From: Bactrocera neohumeralis
Taxonomy: Eukaryota > Arthropoda > Insecta > Diptera > Tephritidae
DNA: 64,000 bases
Assembly (NCBI RefSeq): GCF_024586455.1
Contig: NC_065921.1
Coordinates: forward strand, 27,160,635-27,224,634
Reading direction: 5' to 3'
The notes beneath the pieces are model-generated. The model ran no database searches, was not told the origin of the DNA, and was given only the letters and a program-made list of their open reading frames with translations. The position numbers and the translations under genes are program-made. Of the stretch, positions 22,175 through 35,289 are shown piece by piece (positions within the stretch are counted from its first letter, which is position 1; each line of letters starts with the position of its first letter).

Positions 22175-25100
22175 ATGGATACTGATAACGATAATGAACA
22201 GCTGAACTCTTCGTCGACGAGCAGCAGTAACAATAGCAGCAGCAGCAATTTGCTCGCAAATTTACCTATGCTCCCAATATTGCAGTCAACTGATAATGAT
22301 GGTGGCGGGCACTTCGTAGAGCCCGAGGCGCTACCGGAGCCCTTAGACGAGCGCATCGGTGCAGTTGGATTGCCACAACCGCCATCACCATCACCACCGC
22401 CACCACCAACACCACCACAGCAACAACTTCATACGGCAGGTCATTTGCCGGACAATTCAGTTTTCGCTTCACCCCTCTTATTCAATAACAATACCACCCC
22501 ACCTCCTTCATCCTCCTCATCATCATCGTCGCCAACATCATCGTCACACAATCTTCAACTATATCATCATCAGCAAGAACCACAACAATTACAACAAGAA
22601 CAACTACACTCTGAACATGCGCTTCATTTTGAACATTCTCCCTCTCCCTCCCTCCAGCAACACGCACTACTACCACCACCGCCATCACCACCACCACCAC
22701 TCGAACAAGAGCAGCAGCAGCAACAACAACAACAACACCTGATTCCGGAAGCAGCAGCCACAGCACAGCACCAGCAAGCACTTGAGCAACAGGACATACA
22801 AGAAGAACTCCAATTAACGCATCCATGTGCTTTTGTAGACAATAGTCCGATTGCCGATACGATTGATGCATCTGCATTAGAATCAGCTGCGAGTGAAGCT
22901 ATTGGACTGAGCGCTGACATTGCATCAACTAGTCAACAGCAGCAGCAGACGCAGCCACAACGCCAGTGTCTACAGCAGCAAGAACAGCCGGTGGAAAGTT
23001 TGAGCGGTGCTCAACGCTCGACACTGAGCGTAATAGGAGAAGGTGCAGCTGGTAGCAGCGCATCTAATATACGTAACCAAACACCTCCAATATCACTGCC
23101 ATTGCTGTTGCAAGAAGAGGACGACGAAGACGAGGACGCCGACGCTGACGACGAAGAAAATCTTAGTGGCGAACAACAACGCGTTCGAGCACCGAAGTCA
23201 CCTGCTGCACTATCGTACGCTTCGCATTTTACACACCATCCATTCACGCACCCACTAAACCACCACCACCATCATCATTATTATCCCAATTTTGGTGGCT
23301 GTATAAATAATTCACCATTTGCGTTTGACATACCTGCTTTGTCCGGTGGGGGCGACAGCATCAGCATCAGCAGCAATAATAACAATAATAGCGGTATTAG
23401 CTTTGTCAGCCAAATAAATCCCAGTAACGGCGCAAATACAAACGCAATACTAACAGCAAGCATGCTTGGGAGCAGCAGCAATAGCGACAACCCGTCCGGC
23501 GGCGGCGGCGGTGCCACTGCCCTATCAAGCACCATCACTTGCGCTGGCGCTGGTGCCCACAGCAGTAGCAATCATAATCATCATTCGCGTCAGCAAGTGA
23601 CCGATCGCCTAAAAATGCTCTATCCAAATGTGAACGAAGCTGAAACTCCACTGCCACGCTGCTGGAGTCCACACGACAAATGTCTATCGATTGGACTATC
23701 GCAGAATAATCTACATGTACACTATAAAGGTGAGTGAAACTTTAATAAATGCATTACTTTTAGTTATTCCCATAAAACACAAACGATCGAAGAAATACTA
23801 GACTAGCACGCACCATATAGAAATGAAAACTAAAATCAACCCGACAGATTTTAAGCGCGAAATATGCGCGTCTCTAAAAAGGAAACGAAATTAACAATAC
23901 AAGCAATTAGAAATTAAGGTGCAAGCGGAAATGCAGAAATCGCTTCCATAGTGTTAAAGCTGTGCATAAGTGTGGGTGTACGGGGGAAATTGAAATTCAT
24001 TGAAAGAAAGTACTCGGTTTTTTTCTTAAATAATATTTATAATTATTGCTAGTATATTAAAATCTAAAAATAAATAAATTTAATAACTGTTATGCGGCTT
24101 GATCGTAACTCAACCCATTTCAAGCAGTTTTTCGTTATATTCTTACGCATATCGTACATGCATATGCATGCATGCAATCTCTTCTCCTCACTTCATTTAT
24201 TTCGTTTAATTTTCCATGCCCAACACTCTTTATTGCGTTTCCCATACACGCTTTATTTACCTTTGTCATCACTACAGTGGAGTGCAATCTGTTCTGCCAT
24301 TTTATGTACCAAATCGGGAGAGAAAAAAATAGAAAACGACTTTATACACAACAACGGAACAAACGGAAGGAAAGCAAACACGAAGTTGTCCAGCACGACT
24401 ACAATTCGGTTGTTCTCGCTTCATCGCCCTCTGTCATTGGCCTGGTTATTTGTTGTGTGTTTGTTTTTGTATTTCATTTGGACTTTTTTACGCACGCTTT
24501 TTATTGTCCGTACTCCTTTTGACATTTATAAACATATGTGCCTGTGCTGCTGTTTACTGTTGTTGTTCGTGAGATTGTCGTGTAGTTGGTGCATAATCAT
24601 AATACCATCAGCTGATATGTGGTTATCAAGCGCATTGTTGTTGTTTATATTTAAACTAGTTGCCCTTTGTGCATGAAGATGCGTTCAAATTAATATTGCA
24701 TCTGATTAATGTAAATATGTGTGTATGTGCATATGTGGGTACTTATGTCTATTTATACATCAATCGGTCGTGCGTAAGTTACAGTAACAAAGATCCGGTT
24801 ATATATAATTTAACTAAAAATATTAAAAGCGCAAACAGCGCAGCGCAGTTACAGAAAAGACAACTGCTGTATGTTGTCTGAATGAATAAAATCGTTTTAA
24901 ATTACTTATTATAATTACATATGTACATAAAAAATTAATTTGCAAGATATTTTAAAATCAGTTTATTTTTGATAGCGCCTAAGCGCAGCCTTTTTCAGAT
25001 GCTCATGTCCTTGATCTGGACACTTGTATTACGCCATATATTCATTTTACGCCATTTATTTGCAGGCGTAGGTAATAAGCACGACGGTCCTGCCTCTGTG

Positions 25101-28100
25101 CGCACAGCTCATCCGATTCCACCCGCCTGTGGCCTATACTATTTTGAAGTGAAAATCATATCGAAAGGTAAAGATGGCTACATGGGTATCGGTTTGACAG
25201 CTCAGCAATTTCGCATGAATCGTTTACCAGGTAAAGGCAGCGCGTTTTGTGTCCACCAACAAATGCAAATAATATTATTTTCGGTTTCCATTCGCCATTT
25301 TCTCTTTCAGGTTGGGACAAGCATACGTATGGTTACCATGGTGACGATGGCAATTCATATGCCCAATCCAATACTGGTCAATCGTATGGACCGACATTCA
25401 CAACTGGCGATGTAATCGGTTGCTGTGTGAATTTTGTGGATAATTCATGTTTTTACACAAAGAATGGCATTGATCTGGGTGTCGCGTTCAGAGATTTACC
25501 GGTACATAAAGTTAGTACTATATACAAATGTGTTGTGACTATGTGGTACATGTGTGTATTTTAATATTATTAGTGTAAATTATATCCAACGGTGGGCCTA
25601 CAAACGCCTGGTGAGGAGATCGATGCCAATTTTGGCCAGGAGCCATTCAAATTTGATCAAATCGAAGATATGATGAAGCAAATGCGTGCTCAAATGAGGA
25701 CCGCCATCTATGATTTCCCCATGACACTCGATCAGGGTGATCCAACGACACTGCTACACAAGTGAGTTGCGCGACTAAGCGTGTAAATAATTCTTAAGTA
25801 AACTTTTACTCATTGTTTACATTTTCAGAATGGTATCATCATATCTCTTGCACAATGGTTATAGTCAAACTGCAGAGGCATTCGCTCGAACCACTGGGCA
25901 AACGTTTCAAGAGGATATTTCATCTATTCGAAATCGTCAAAGTATGTTTGCATCATGTCCTAAATAACTGTTACTTATCGCAATTAATTTATTTTCCCAA
26001 TTTGCATTATAGAAATATTAAAACTTGTATTATCCGGCAAAATGGGTCACGCCATTGAGCACACGCTGCGCTCTTATCCGGGTCTATTAGAGAATAACAA
26101 AAGTCTTTGGTTCATGCTGAAGTGCAGACAGTTCATAGAAATGGTGAATGGTTCAGATATTGAGGTAAAGCGCAGATATCGATAAACAAATCTTAGCTTA
26201 GTGTCACTTAACCTAAAAACCAATACAGCAGAATAAAATCTCTACTAATACATGTGCATGTAATTATTTATGTTTTGTTTTTTTTTTTTTTGCTTTTCTG
26301 TGTCCTTATTTTTATTTTGTGTGTCTGTTGATTCAGTATTGCCCTACTACTAATAATAAATTAACAAATTCGATCACAACACAAACGCAGACAACGCCAC
26401 CGAATCAAACATCGGTCATACAGTCAACCAAATCGTATCAGAATGGTAAGAGCACAGTAGCACATAATAATGCACAGACTATGGTGACAACATCAACTAC
26501 AACAACAAATTCAGCTGTGATAAATGCCGATAATCATGCGCATCAACAGGAACTGAAAAACACATCGTGAGTGCAAAGCATTTATTTTTTTACTTAAAAA
26601 TGTTTAATTGTGTTTAATCTGCTTTCAACACACAGTGTTTCGGATGAGAACTGCTCTGGTGATGCGATTTCAATTAGTAACAAAAACAATAGCACCAATA
26701 TCGATTATTTGAATGATGTAGAAATGGAATTAAATATGCACACCAATGGTAAGAAGTTTAAGAAAGCTGAATTAAATGTTGAGATGTAATATTTATGCCC
26801 TGAACAGAGCATATTAAGTATGCACACTGAAGTTAACGGGTTTTCCATATGCTATATATTTACATATGTATGTCTATACATTTCACTTTCAAATTTTTAT
26901 CTCAGTCTTCATCTTTATATCTAATATATTATAATGTTTATCTACCCAGGCAACTCATGCAAAAACGGCAGTTCTAATTTCAATAGTTCTTTAGACGTTG
27001 ATGAGGAAATGGGTTTGTATACACACAATCTTATTTAAAACTAAATATGGTAAAATAAATATACTCTTTTATTACTCTAGACATCGACGTATCACCTTCC
27101 GCACAGAAATATAGTCATGGCATCGAACGGATATTGGAATTCGGCAAAGAGCTATCTCAAATGGGACAGCAATTGGAGAAGGAGAACAAATTGAACGATG
27201 AGGATCGACAAATGTTGGAAGTAAGTATAATATATGAGCACATCCGCTGTTCCCTTTCTTCACGGGAGTCAAGCTGCTAAAGTCCATGATAAACTTATTT
27301 TAATTATGGGAAACACATGCATTGTCTATACGACGTTCTCGACAGAAGCATGTTAAAGAAAATCAAAACACGATAGGACGAGCTACCTGGGTGCAAGACT
27401 GCAAAAGTCATGTGCAAAACAGTAAATCGGAAGTACACACGCCCGCAGAATGGGGCTGAAAGATCGGAAAGACTGCAAGAAATATTTAGAGCAGGGTACC
27501 AGGAAAACAATGGGGCATCTCTTGTGCGCTTGTCCCGCTTTGGCAAGACTACGCTGTAAGCATCTGGGGTCCCCACAGTGTATCATAATACACTGGAGGA
27601 GGTATCGACAGTGAGGCCACAGAGCCTGTTAAAATTCGCGTCAAGCGCAGGCATCTTAAAGGTTGACTACTCGTCTTGGTCTTTTTAGATCAAACGAAGA
27701 GCTCTAGTTGCCGCGAGAATGAGAGTGACCCTTTCGTATTATCGTGCTGGCTACTGTAGCAGATTGAACTCCTACTTATCCAGAATCGACTTTGACATAT
27801 CAAATATATGTATGTCCAACGAGTCCCCCCATGACACTAACCATCTCTGCAAACCCTGCCAACCCTACACATCTGATACTTCGCTCCTTATGGACCGACC
27901 ACGTCGAAACAGCATGTTTCGATGACTACATATCTAATACTTACCATCCTAAGGGGGAATAGGTAACCGTTACAACAATAATCAAAAAAGGTTTTTCTAT
28001 ATCCTTTGATGCTATTAAAATGAACCTGTGAAAGGTATTATAGCTTTGGTTAACACTTTTTTTTTTGTTTTTTTGCCAGATTCGATTATTATTGTTATTC

Positions 28101-28679
28101 ACACATTATATTACTAATTAATCTGTTGAAAACCACATTATATTGCTATAATAATATTTAAATTTTCTCCAACAGGATGCATTTAGTTTAATCGCTTATT
28201 CAAATCCCTGGTCCAGCCCGTTGGGTTGGCAACTTTGTCCCACGAAACGAGAAAACGTATGCACAGCACTTAATTCCGCTATTTTAGGTAAGATTAACAT
28301 TATATTATATTATGTCAAAACGAGTTAGGTATAATTTATCATTTGCTTTTTTGTATTTATAATTCTTTGTTTTCTTTTGTTGTTAAATAGAATATTAAAC
28401 ATTTTTTCTTCTATAAAAAAATGCTTTATATTCAACGAACTCAGATTGATGAAAATTTTTTTCAACACCAAAAATTATTTTTTAATTATATTGCAGTTTT
28501 TCTCCTAAAATATCTAATTTTCATATATCTGTTATCTTCCAGAATCGATGAACTATCCACGTCGCCCGCCACTTGACGTGTGCGTAGCGCACGCCGCTGA
28601 ATTGCTTAAGGTGATGGCTCGGGAATCGCTCGGTGCTTGTGCGTTCGTAAATATCGAAGATGTCTTTCCACAAAATTGA
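22175..28679 (+). CDS. RanBPM: RanBPM: Ran-binding protein M (RanBP9/10 orthologue), complete coding region, 12 exons
   Basis: Cytoplasmic/nuclear scaffold, subunit of the CTLH-type E3 ligase assembly (family knowledge). Coding exons: 22175-23729, 25066-25230, 25311-25510, 25574-25761, 25829-25941, 26013-26164, 26337-26566, 26636-26748, 26950-27012, 27081-27220, 28176-28287, 28543-28679. All junctions are GT-AG and phases agree, giving 1055 residues. Residues 1 to about 470 are low complexity (Ser, Pro, Gln, Asp/Glu, His runs). SPRY follows (GYMGIGLTAQQFRMNRLPGW ... FYTKNGIDLGVAFRDLP ... LYPTVGLQTPGEEIDANFGQ), then LisH (MVSSYLLHNGYSQTAEAFAR), CTLH (KMGHAIEHTLRSYPGLLENN ... CRQFIEMVNGSDIE), an Asn/Thr/Ser-rich linker, and the CRA end (CTALNSAILESMNYPRRPPL ... 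MARESLGACAFVNIEDVFP). The ATG at 22175 follows the acceptor closely. Uncertain point: exon 3 may end at 25501 (CCG/GTACAT), which matches the usual DLPxxLYP spacing, instead of 25510 (AAA/GTTAGT); both keep frame. Confidence 0.93.
23730..25065 (+). other. RanBPM: RanBPM intron 1 (between N-terminal exon and SPRY exon)
   Basis: Starts AAG/GTGAGT and ends TTTGCAG. It holds no exon I can support. The 194- and 116-residue open readings inside (24092-24676, 24172-24522) are T-rich, hydrophobic and without family signature, and are taken as chance. Confidence 0.8.
27300..27965 (+). mobile_element. LINE 3' fragments inside RanBPM intron 10
   Basis: Two pieces lie in the 27221-28175 intron. The first (about 27440-27650) encodes GHLLCACPALARLRCKHLGS, the zinc-knuckle end of a Jockey-type ORF2. 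The second (27660-27965) encodes SYYRAGYCSRLNSYLSRIDF then NESPHDTNHLCKP and PTHLTPLSLW-like sequence in shifted frame, ending 'aggtaaccgttacaacaata', the 3' terminus of another LINE family also present at 33370-34165 and 45361-45560. Same strand as the host gene. Both are 5'-truncated. Confidence 0.75.
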
Positions 28680-29650
28680 CCCACTCTGCGCTTGAAGATG
28701 TTTGAAACGTCGTAGCTAACGTCGTCGTCGTCGTCGTGTCCCACAGCATGGTGGTGGTTGGTGTGTTCCCCATCGTTCGACGCCAACATGCGCTCCGATT
28801 GTGCTCCTTATTGCACTTATTTAGATTTTTTCTAATTATCGTATTTAAAACAAAAAACATAGAAGAGCGAACGCAAATTATTCATTTATAATCAACTAAA
28901 CTTGTTTAAACCATAATTTCAAGAATCAACGATAATTATTAAAATTTTCAGTTTTCTAGTAACACCAAGATCCACTTATTATACATATGTGGTTCAATGT
29001 AGCGGTAGTAGTCATAATTTCCCCTCCTCTCAAGTACTCCAAAATAAAATGGCCGCGTAAATTATACAAAATATATCTATATACATACAAAACAAAAACA
29101 AACATTTAACAACAAACAGTAAATTGAATTCGTTCATTAGTTTAATTTTCAAGCACATACACACACGCATATACATATACACACACACTATTGCCTTTAA
29201 CATTTAATCAAAAGTTTTGTTTTTGTTCAAAATATCCAACAATCATCGATTAAGTAAATTAAAATTGAAAAACAAAATTCTGTGCTTAAATTTGTATACA
29301 AACACCTCTCATGAAATAATAATAATAATAAATAAAATCACATTTAAGCGCAACGTATGTACTTTTGCACGAAAAACGTCGTGTCTTCAACAGTTACGTG
29401 TTTAAAGCGGAAGAAGTGAGATTTAAATGCAGATTTTTTTCGTGCTCTTTACGAAACTCTATATTGTTAGTTATAATTACCGATTAGTGGTTAAGTTAAG
29501 CGAATAGCGTTTATATAATTTTCTTCTTTTCTGTTTTCGTATATTATTATGCTTCCAAACTTTAATTGAGCAGTTGAAGTTTTATTCTTTAATAATAAAT
29601 AATTTTCGTCGAAATGAATGCAGAAAGAATTCAACTTATCTCAATAAATA
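28680..29650 (+). other. RanBPM: Probable RanBPM 3' UTR and downstream DNA
   Basis: AT-rich, gene-free sequence after the stop codon, with polyadenylation signals AATAAA at about 29042-29047, 29328-29336 and 29643-29648. Which one is used cannot be told. The overlapping minus-strand readings at 28553-28860 are antisense to the last exon. Confidence 0.5.
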
Positions 29651-30059
29651 TATATATATATATATACATATATATAAATAAATCTGTTGTGAGTTTGTCT
29701 TTCAATAAATCAGTCACGACTTAAACTATGTCCTTCGCTGCGACATTGGAAGCACCTTTAGATTAGCTATACATATATGTAAATGGTGACCGCACTTACT
29801 TCAATATTTCACTTAACTACGATTTAACCATGGCCGGTCATCGTTATTTTCTTGCTGTTAGCCAAGCATGATGATTGTTAGTCGAATCGACCTGCAAAGC
29901 ACGTCCAGGGTTGAAGCAGCAGTTACATCTCTCAGATTTCAAATATTACTTTTTACAAAGGCATTACTTTCCAAACACACGGCAAAATACGTTTGTTAAT
30001 GTTATTTATGTGGCATAAAACATTTCGAAATGGAATGCATCATCACAACATTCCTGAAG

Positions 30060-30170
30060 TGATTTCGAGACATTGTGCCGAGTCGGCGGTCGTTGGTCGG
30101 TTAAAAATCCGGGTAATTGACGCTTACTCAGACCCAGCTGCTGTGAGAACGAACGGGAATGCATACTAAT
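30060..30170 (+). repeat. Hairpin-core dispersed repeat, diverged copy
   Basis: 'gagtcggcggtcgttggtcggttaaaaatccggg' then 'cttactcagacccagctgctgtgagaacg' matches the family seen at 34175-34280 and 38865-38965, with one hairpin arm decayed. Confidence 0.55.
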
Positions 30171-33100
30171 AATCCGTGGTCACGGAAAAAACTGGGTTTG
30201 CTTCAATCACTTAGGAGTTCGCATATATGCACATTATTTAAGGGGAGATGGTCCGTAAAAGAAGCTATGACTTTTTGTAACTCGAACATATTCTCAAAGA
30301 TGTTTTGATTTATCTTTTCAGATCTCACGATAATTTTTAACAGCTATTACCTATATATGAATATATATGTACATGTATGTATGTATATACATATATACAT
30401 TGATGCATTAACTGCATTCAGTGGTTACCTTTGGACAGTTACATATTGTGAACTGTAAATGCGATGGTTCGTTTCAAATGACAGTGTCGAAGTTTTTCTT
30501 AACTTATTCTGGAAACGAAGAGATATACAAAAAAACTAAGTATATTCGCTAAAAAAATTTGCATTTCCGCGGTTGTTGCAAATTTAACAGTTCGGAAATG
30601 TCCAACATACAAATCAGTCAAGTGTTGCCACAATGGTAAGCTAAGGCCGGATGTAAAAGAGGTTGAATTTGGATGAAAGACATTTTCGAACAACTTGGAG
30701 TATTGATTTTCTTTTTTTGTTGTAACAACAGTAAACATTAAATATAAATGAACGATTATTCAAATCTGATTTTTATTATTTAAATAAATTATGCAATTTG
30801 CAGCAACTTTGGTTGCACCAAGTATGGCAGCACCCATCGTCTAATAAGGAAATATTGATTTCGAAGTTTCGAAAATAAAGAGTGACAAACGGTGTTGGTA
30901 AATGACTGTATACAAATTGGTTTTTAATTATCAGCAATTTAACGGCAAAGGGGAACTAAACATTAACGCAGTTGATGAATTTTACAACAAACTACTTATA
31001 TACTGATGAAAACATAACAAAATTGCTTTTTACGTTTATCGAATAAATAATAATAGAAAAACTGCACGTTTAGCGCGTTGACAACTGAAATTTCCAAAAA
31101 TTTGCTGCATTGCCATCACTGGCAACGAAATGTCAAGCGCCCATTGCTGGAGAGCGAGAGAGCACCCAAAAAAGAATTGGAAAAAAGTTGAATGAACAAG
31201 CGCCGCCGCGCCGCATATAGAGAGAGAGGAACACCAAATACAAAGGAGCAATCGCATTCGCAGCAGCAGCAGTGGCAGCAGAGTTGAAAAAGTTTGCGGG
31301 CGGGTTACACAAAAAAGTCGAGTGCTCGAAGAAATTTGTGAATAACTCCAGCAAAACGAATTTTATTAATTGGAATTTATCAATAGAAATTGGAAAAAAG
31401 TGCATGTGCATTGTGGTAATTGAAGAAAATGTTGTTAGTGTTATGATAACTTATGTGGAAGTGCTTAAAAAAAGACCAAGTGACCAGCGAAGCACCAGCC
31501 GCAAAATCGTGTACCAACCACACACACACACACACACACACACGAACACAAATCGCAACATTCTGGGCGAGGTAGAAACGCCAGATGTGTATTCAGTGAA
31601 AATCGCATATGCCTTTTTCCAAATGATGAAAAGTTTTTTTTCGCACAGTGTTTGACAGAATGAAAATTTGATAAATATACAATAAGAATTTTTTTGGTTT
31701 TTAATGCACAAAATCGATGCAAAAGCATTGTTTCCATATATGTCTCATTAAATATGTTAGTATGTGTAGCTTGAGAGGCGGCACCGGGCGGCAGCAGTCA
31801 TTGTGTAGAAAGACTGCTAGCGGCGCGTTTACGTTCGAAAAGTGTATTTTACCACCATTGCGCATCAACGGGCGGGGCGGTGGCAAAAAAACTACACACT
31901 TTCCGATAGTGTAGTGTAATATGAAAAGTTTACTATCAGTTGCTGTCAAGATCGGGTTTAAATAAATTCAATGCCATATTCATACATAAATAATTAACTG
32001 CTAGATACATAAACGCAAGAAACTGCAATATATAAATTTTTGTAATTATGTATACTAAATTGTATATTCGTTTAAGCAAAGCAAGTGCGCTTAGCAGCTT
32101 GGTGGTGTGTGGGTGGCAGTGGGCGCATGTGAATATGTGAGTGCATACGCTAGGATAGCATACGTACAAACAAATATACATACATATATTCAAAAGACAT
32201 TGATATTCACAGAGAGTGTTTGTTAAGCAAAAAATAATAATTATAACTAATTCTAATAAAGACACTTCAGTATACTACCCAATCCGCCAATGTTCGGCGC
32301 ACAAACATTTTACTCAGTAAATTACCGCATTTACGCACGATAAACATTTGTGTATATGCACACATATTAATCTAATGTTTTCAACACAATTCCATATGCC
32401 ATAAATTTTGTGGAGAACTTGCAAATGTTGGCGCTGAAGCTATTGGCAGTTTGTAGCTTCCGTTTATCATTGCTTTTTTAACTGGAAATGTTCACATGTG
32501 TACATATGTACATTCACACATATGTACATATACATACATATATGTACTTATATATGAACCATACTACTGTGAATATAACAAATTATTGTAGAAAGCGACT
32601 GCAATGAGGCAAAGGGGAACTGAGTGGAGGAACATTATTTTATCACAGCGTATCGATTGATCTGATCGCTAATATATACTGACTTACATACTTACATATG
32701 TATGTACTAGCCTATATCGATAAGATAAACTCAAGCTTGCAACCTACTTACTTGCGTATACACAATACATTATGGTATATACGATCATATATGGATGTAC
32801 ATATATATGTTTGACTAATTTTATTTGTTTATTCATTTGTGGATATTTTATTGCCATTTCGTATAGACTGAGCATATCGCTTCCATGTGCAATGGCTTTG
32901 GAATGCATAGCCTTTCACAACGCCACATATTCGTACATAAACAAATATAAATACATCCAAACATTATGTGTATGTAAGTATATGTTCACATTGTTACTGA
33001 AAACTTACTGACTTTGTTTGTTGTCGGGTGTTCAACCCTTCAAGCTTTTCGGTATGGGGAGGCTAAAGCCGCCAATTGCAAATAAACTAATCGACCGCAT

Positions 33101-33350
33101 GGAGCATGGTAAAAAGCTGATAAGCGTCTCGCCTCCATTTGGTTGGAATTTTATGTTGATACAAGCATACATGTGTATGTGTAACTTATACATACATACA
33201 AATGTATTTACTCAATATCAAAGTTGAGATAAGTGTAAAAATTTGCATAAAATGTGTATAAATACTCGTGTATACACAGATACACACATGCTTATGTACA
33301 TATGTATGTACTTAATCCCGCCATAAGTTCTGTTACAAGTTCAACCCGTT
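30171..33350. other. No gene recognised; microsatellites and possible distal promoter DNA
   Basis: Includes a (CA)n run at about 31520-31542, GAGAGA near 31150-31230 and many ACATAC/TATGTA runs. The segment 31130-31420 (GAGAGCGAGAGAG, CAGCAGCAGCAG) looks like fly promoter or 5' UTR sequence and could be an upstream non-coding exon of G-alpha-o, but no donor could be chosen with confidence. Confidence 0.35.
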
Positions 33351-33369
33351 ATAGAAATGATATTATAAT

Positions 33370-34168
33370 ATATTTCTTAACGCACGTACAATCAAAAGAT
33401 TCGGCCTTTGGTCAATCACCATCCCTCGACTATCGGGTCCACTTCAGAAATGTTTTTTGTCATTACAACAACAACACTGATCGCACCAAACCTTTTTTGA
33501 ATATTTCCAATTTTCTGTCGGCTTTACCACGCCTTCCGAAGCATCCTGCTGGTATACGTTTGTCCAGTTTTTACACCTTTACTCGGAAGATATGAGGTCT
33601 AATGCCTTTTCACGAGATTTCCCACCAAACCATTATAACAGCTGGATGATGACCACTTCTACGAAAGTTTTTGCGTAGATTTTGTCGTTTTGCTTAATAA
33701 AACCTTCCACCATATTCACAAACTGGACGAAAGGGTACAGATTTGACCATAAGATTGCAGCCGAAGGCGTTATAATTCCGACTGTCAATAATTCCAAGAT
33801 TTTAGGTGTGACAATCAACAGCCTGCGCTCCTTCACTCCTCACACAAGCGCGATTATTGCCAAAGTACACAACCGCAATAAAAGCCTCAAGTCGCGAGCC
33901 GGAAGCACATGGCTAAAAGACAAAGAATCGTTGACAACATAACATAAAGCAATCATCCAGCTGGTGCTTAACTATGTCCAGCATGCAACGAATCCCGCAC
34001 GACTCTAACCACCTTTTTGCATGCCTAGCTAAACCTACACATCTGACACCCCTCTCCCTGTGGTCCGAACCCGTCGAAACAGCAACCGTTGGTTGAATGA
34101 ATGACCACTTATCTGAACCTTACCACCCTAACGAGTACTAGGTAACCGTTAACACAACAACAACAACA
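33370..34168 (+). mobile_element. LINE ORF2 C-terminal fragment with (CAA)n 3' end
   Basis: Reads SKILGVTINSLRSFTPHTSA then IIAKVHNRNKSLKSRAGSTW and LKDKESL, followed by the LNY motif, and later PACNES, LTPLSLW-like and 'VETAT' pieces in shifted frame. These are the post-RT region and C-terminus of a Jockey-superfamily LINE; a stretch between them is deleted. The copy ends 'aggtaaccgttaacacaacaacaacaac', and the (CAA)n tail matches the (GTT)n start of the antisense copy at 45361. Confidence 0.8.
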
Positions 34169-34174
34169 TGCCTG

Positions 34175-34280
34175 AAGTAGTTATGTAGAATGCTGCCGAG
34201 TTGACAGTCCTTGACCGGATAAATATCCGGGTCCGTTCCGGTTACTTAGACCCGACTATCTTGGGAACGGGCAAATGTAA
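34175..34280 (+). repeat. Hairpin-core dispersed repeat (CCGGATaaatATCCGG)
   Basis: The core inverted repeat CCGGAT/ATCCGG is at 34215-34220 and 34225-34230. It is flanked by 'ctgccgagttgacagtcctt' and 'ggttacttagacccgacta'. It lies directly behind the (CAA)n end of a LINE. Other copies: 30060, 38570, 38865. Confidence 0.75.
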
Positions 34281-35289
34281 TGGTGTCAAAACAAATACCG
34301 TCGAACTCGATAGCTTGAAAATTTAACCAATGACCATTTTAAATTAATTTTGTAAAACTACTCAAGTCAACATTCATACAGCTAAAGGAGCATAATAACT
34401 CTGCGACACTTTATCAGTTATTTGTCGATCAGAGGAACTGTAGACCATTTATATTAAATTGCTAAGGTTTAAATTTACTACCCTCGGAATACTTCGATAT
34501 TTTCAACTTGCAAAATTTTGAATTCAACTGCCTCCAAGGCATCGCCTTTATGCCATTTGTGCTTTTTTAGACTCCATCTGAGAAGTCATTTGACGCACAT
34601 GCTTGGGTCTAAGCCTTATATCCCAAAGATATTTAAGTACTTAGTGGCGGTATCAACGGTTTCATGCATAAATTGATAAATTTCGTGTATTATTTGACAA
34701 CCTAGAGCACCATTAATCAGTTCTTATTAAAAATAATGCCAAGGAGTAATATCTATGCGCGTTTTGTGCGTACTCGAGTTTATATATTAAAAGGTAAAAC
34801 TATGTATTGAGAGCATCACAGGTGCAATGCGCACTTGTTCCACTGTTCATTGTCAAGCAATCTGTCTCAATTGATGCCGCTCATAGTCACAGCCGCACCC
34901 AAAGCCGCGTAAGCGGCATTAATTAATCATACTCGAGCAAATATTCAAAATAATTAATGTCAACTGGATGCCATACATACATATTTGTACATCTGTATAT
35001 GCATGAAAGTGTGTATGTATGTACATATATGGAAGTGTCGTCACTTTTGATCAGTTCTCGATGAGCGTGTGCGCCACTCAGCCAATGCGCCAGCTGCGAC
35101 AATCAAAGTGACTCAGCTAACGGCCAGTAAGCGCGAGTTGAAATATCAAAAACAATAATTTCGCAATGCAAGCCTCGCTTGAATGCTATCCATGTAAATG
35201 CTTTTAGACAATTGAATTTGAATGAAATTAAAAAACAAAGCTAAAATACCGTTCACAGGTGCATTTCTATAGCATAAAAAAGTATAAAA

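Noticed and set aside
22266..23571. Several open readings on the minus strand and in other plus frames across the RanBPM N-terminal exon
   Set aside because: They are translations of the same CAG/CAC/AGC repeats in other frames; the frame beginning at 22175 alone continues through correct splice sites into SPRY.
24092..24676. 194-codon hydrophobic ORF in RanBPM intron 1
   Set aside because: T-rich intronic sequence, no family motif, overlapped by another open frame; chance is the simpler reading.
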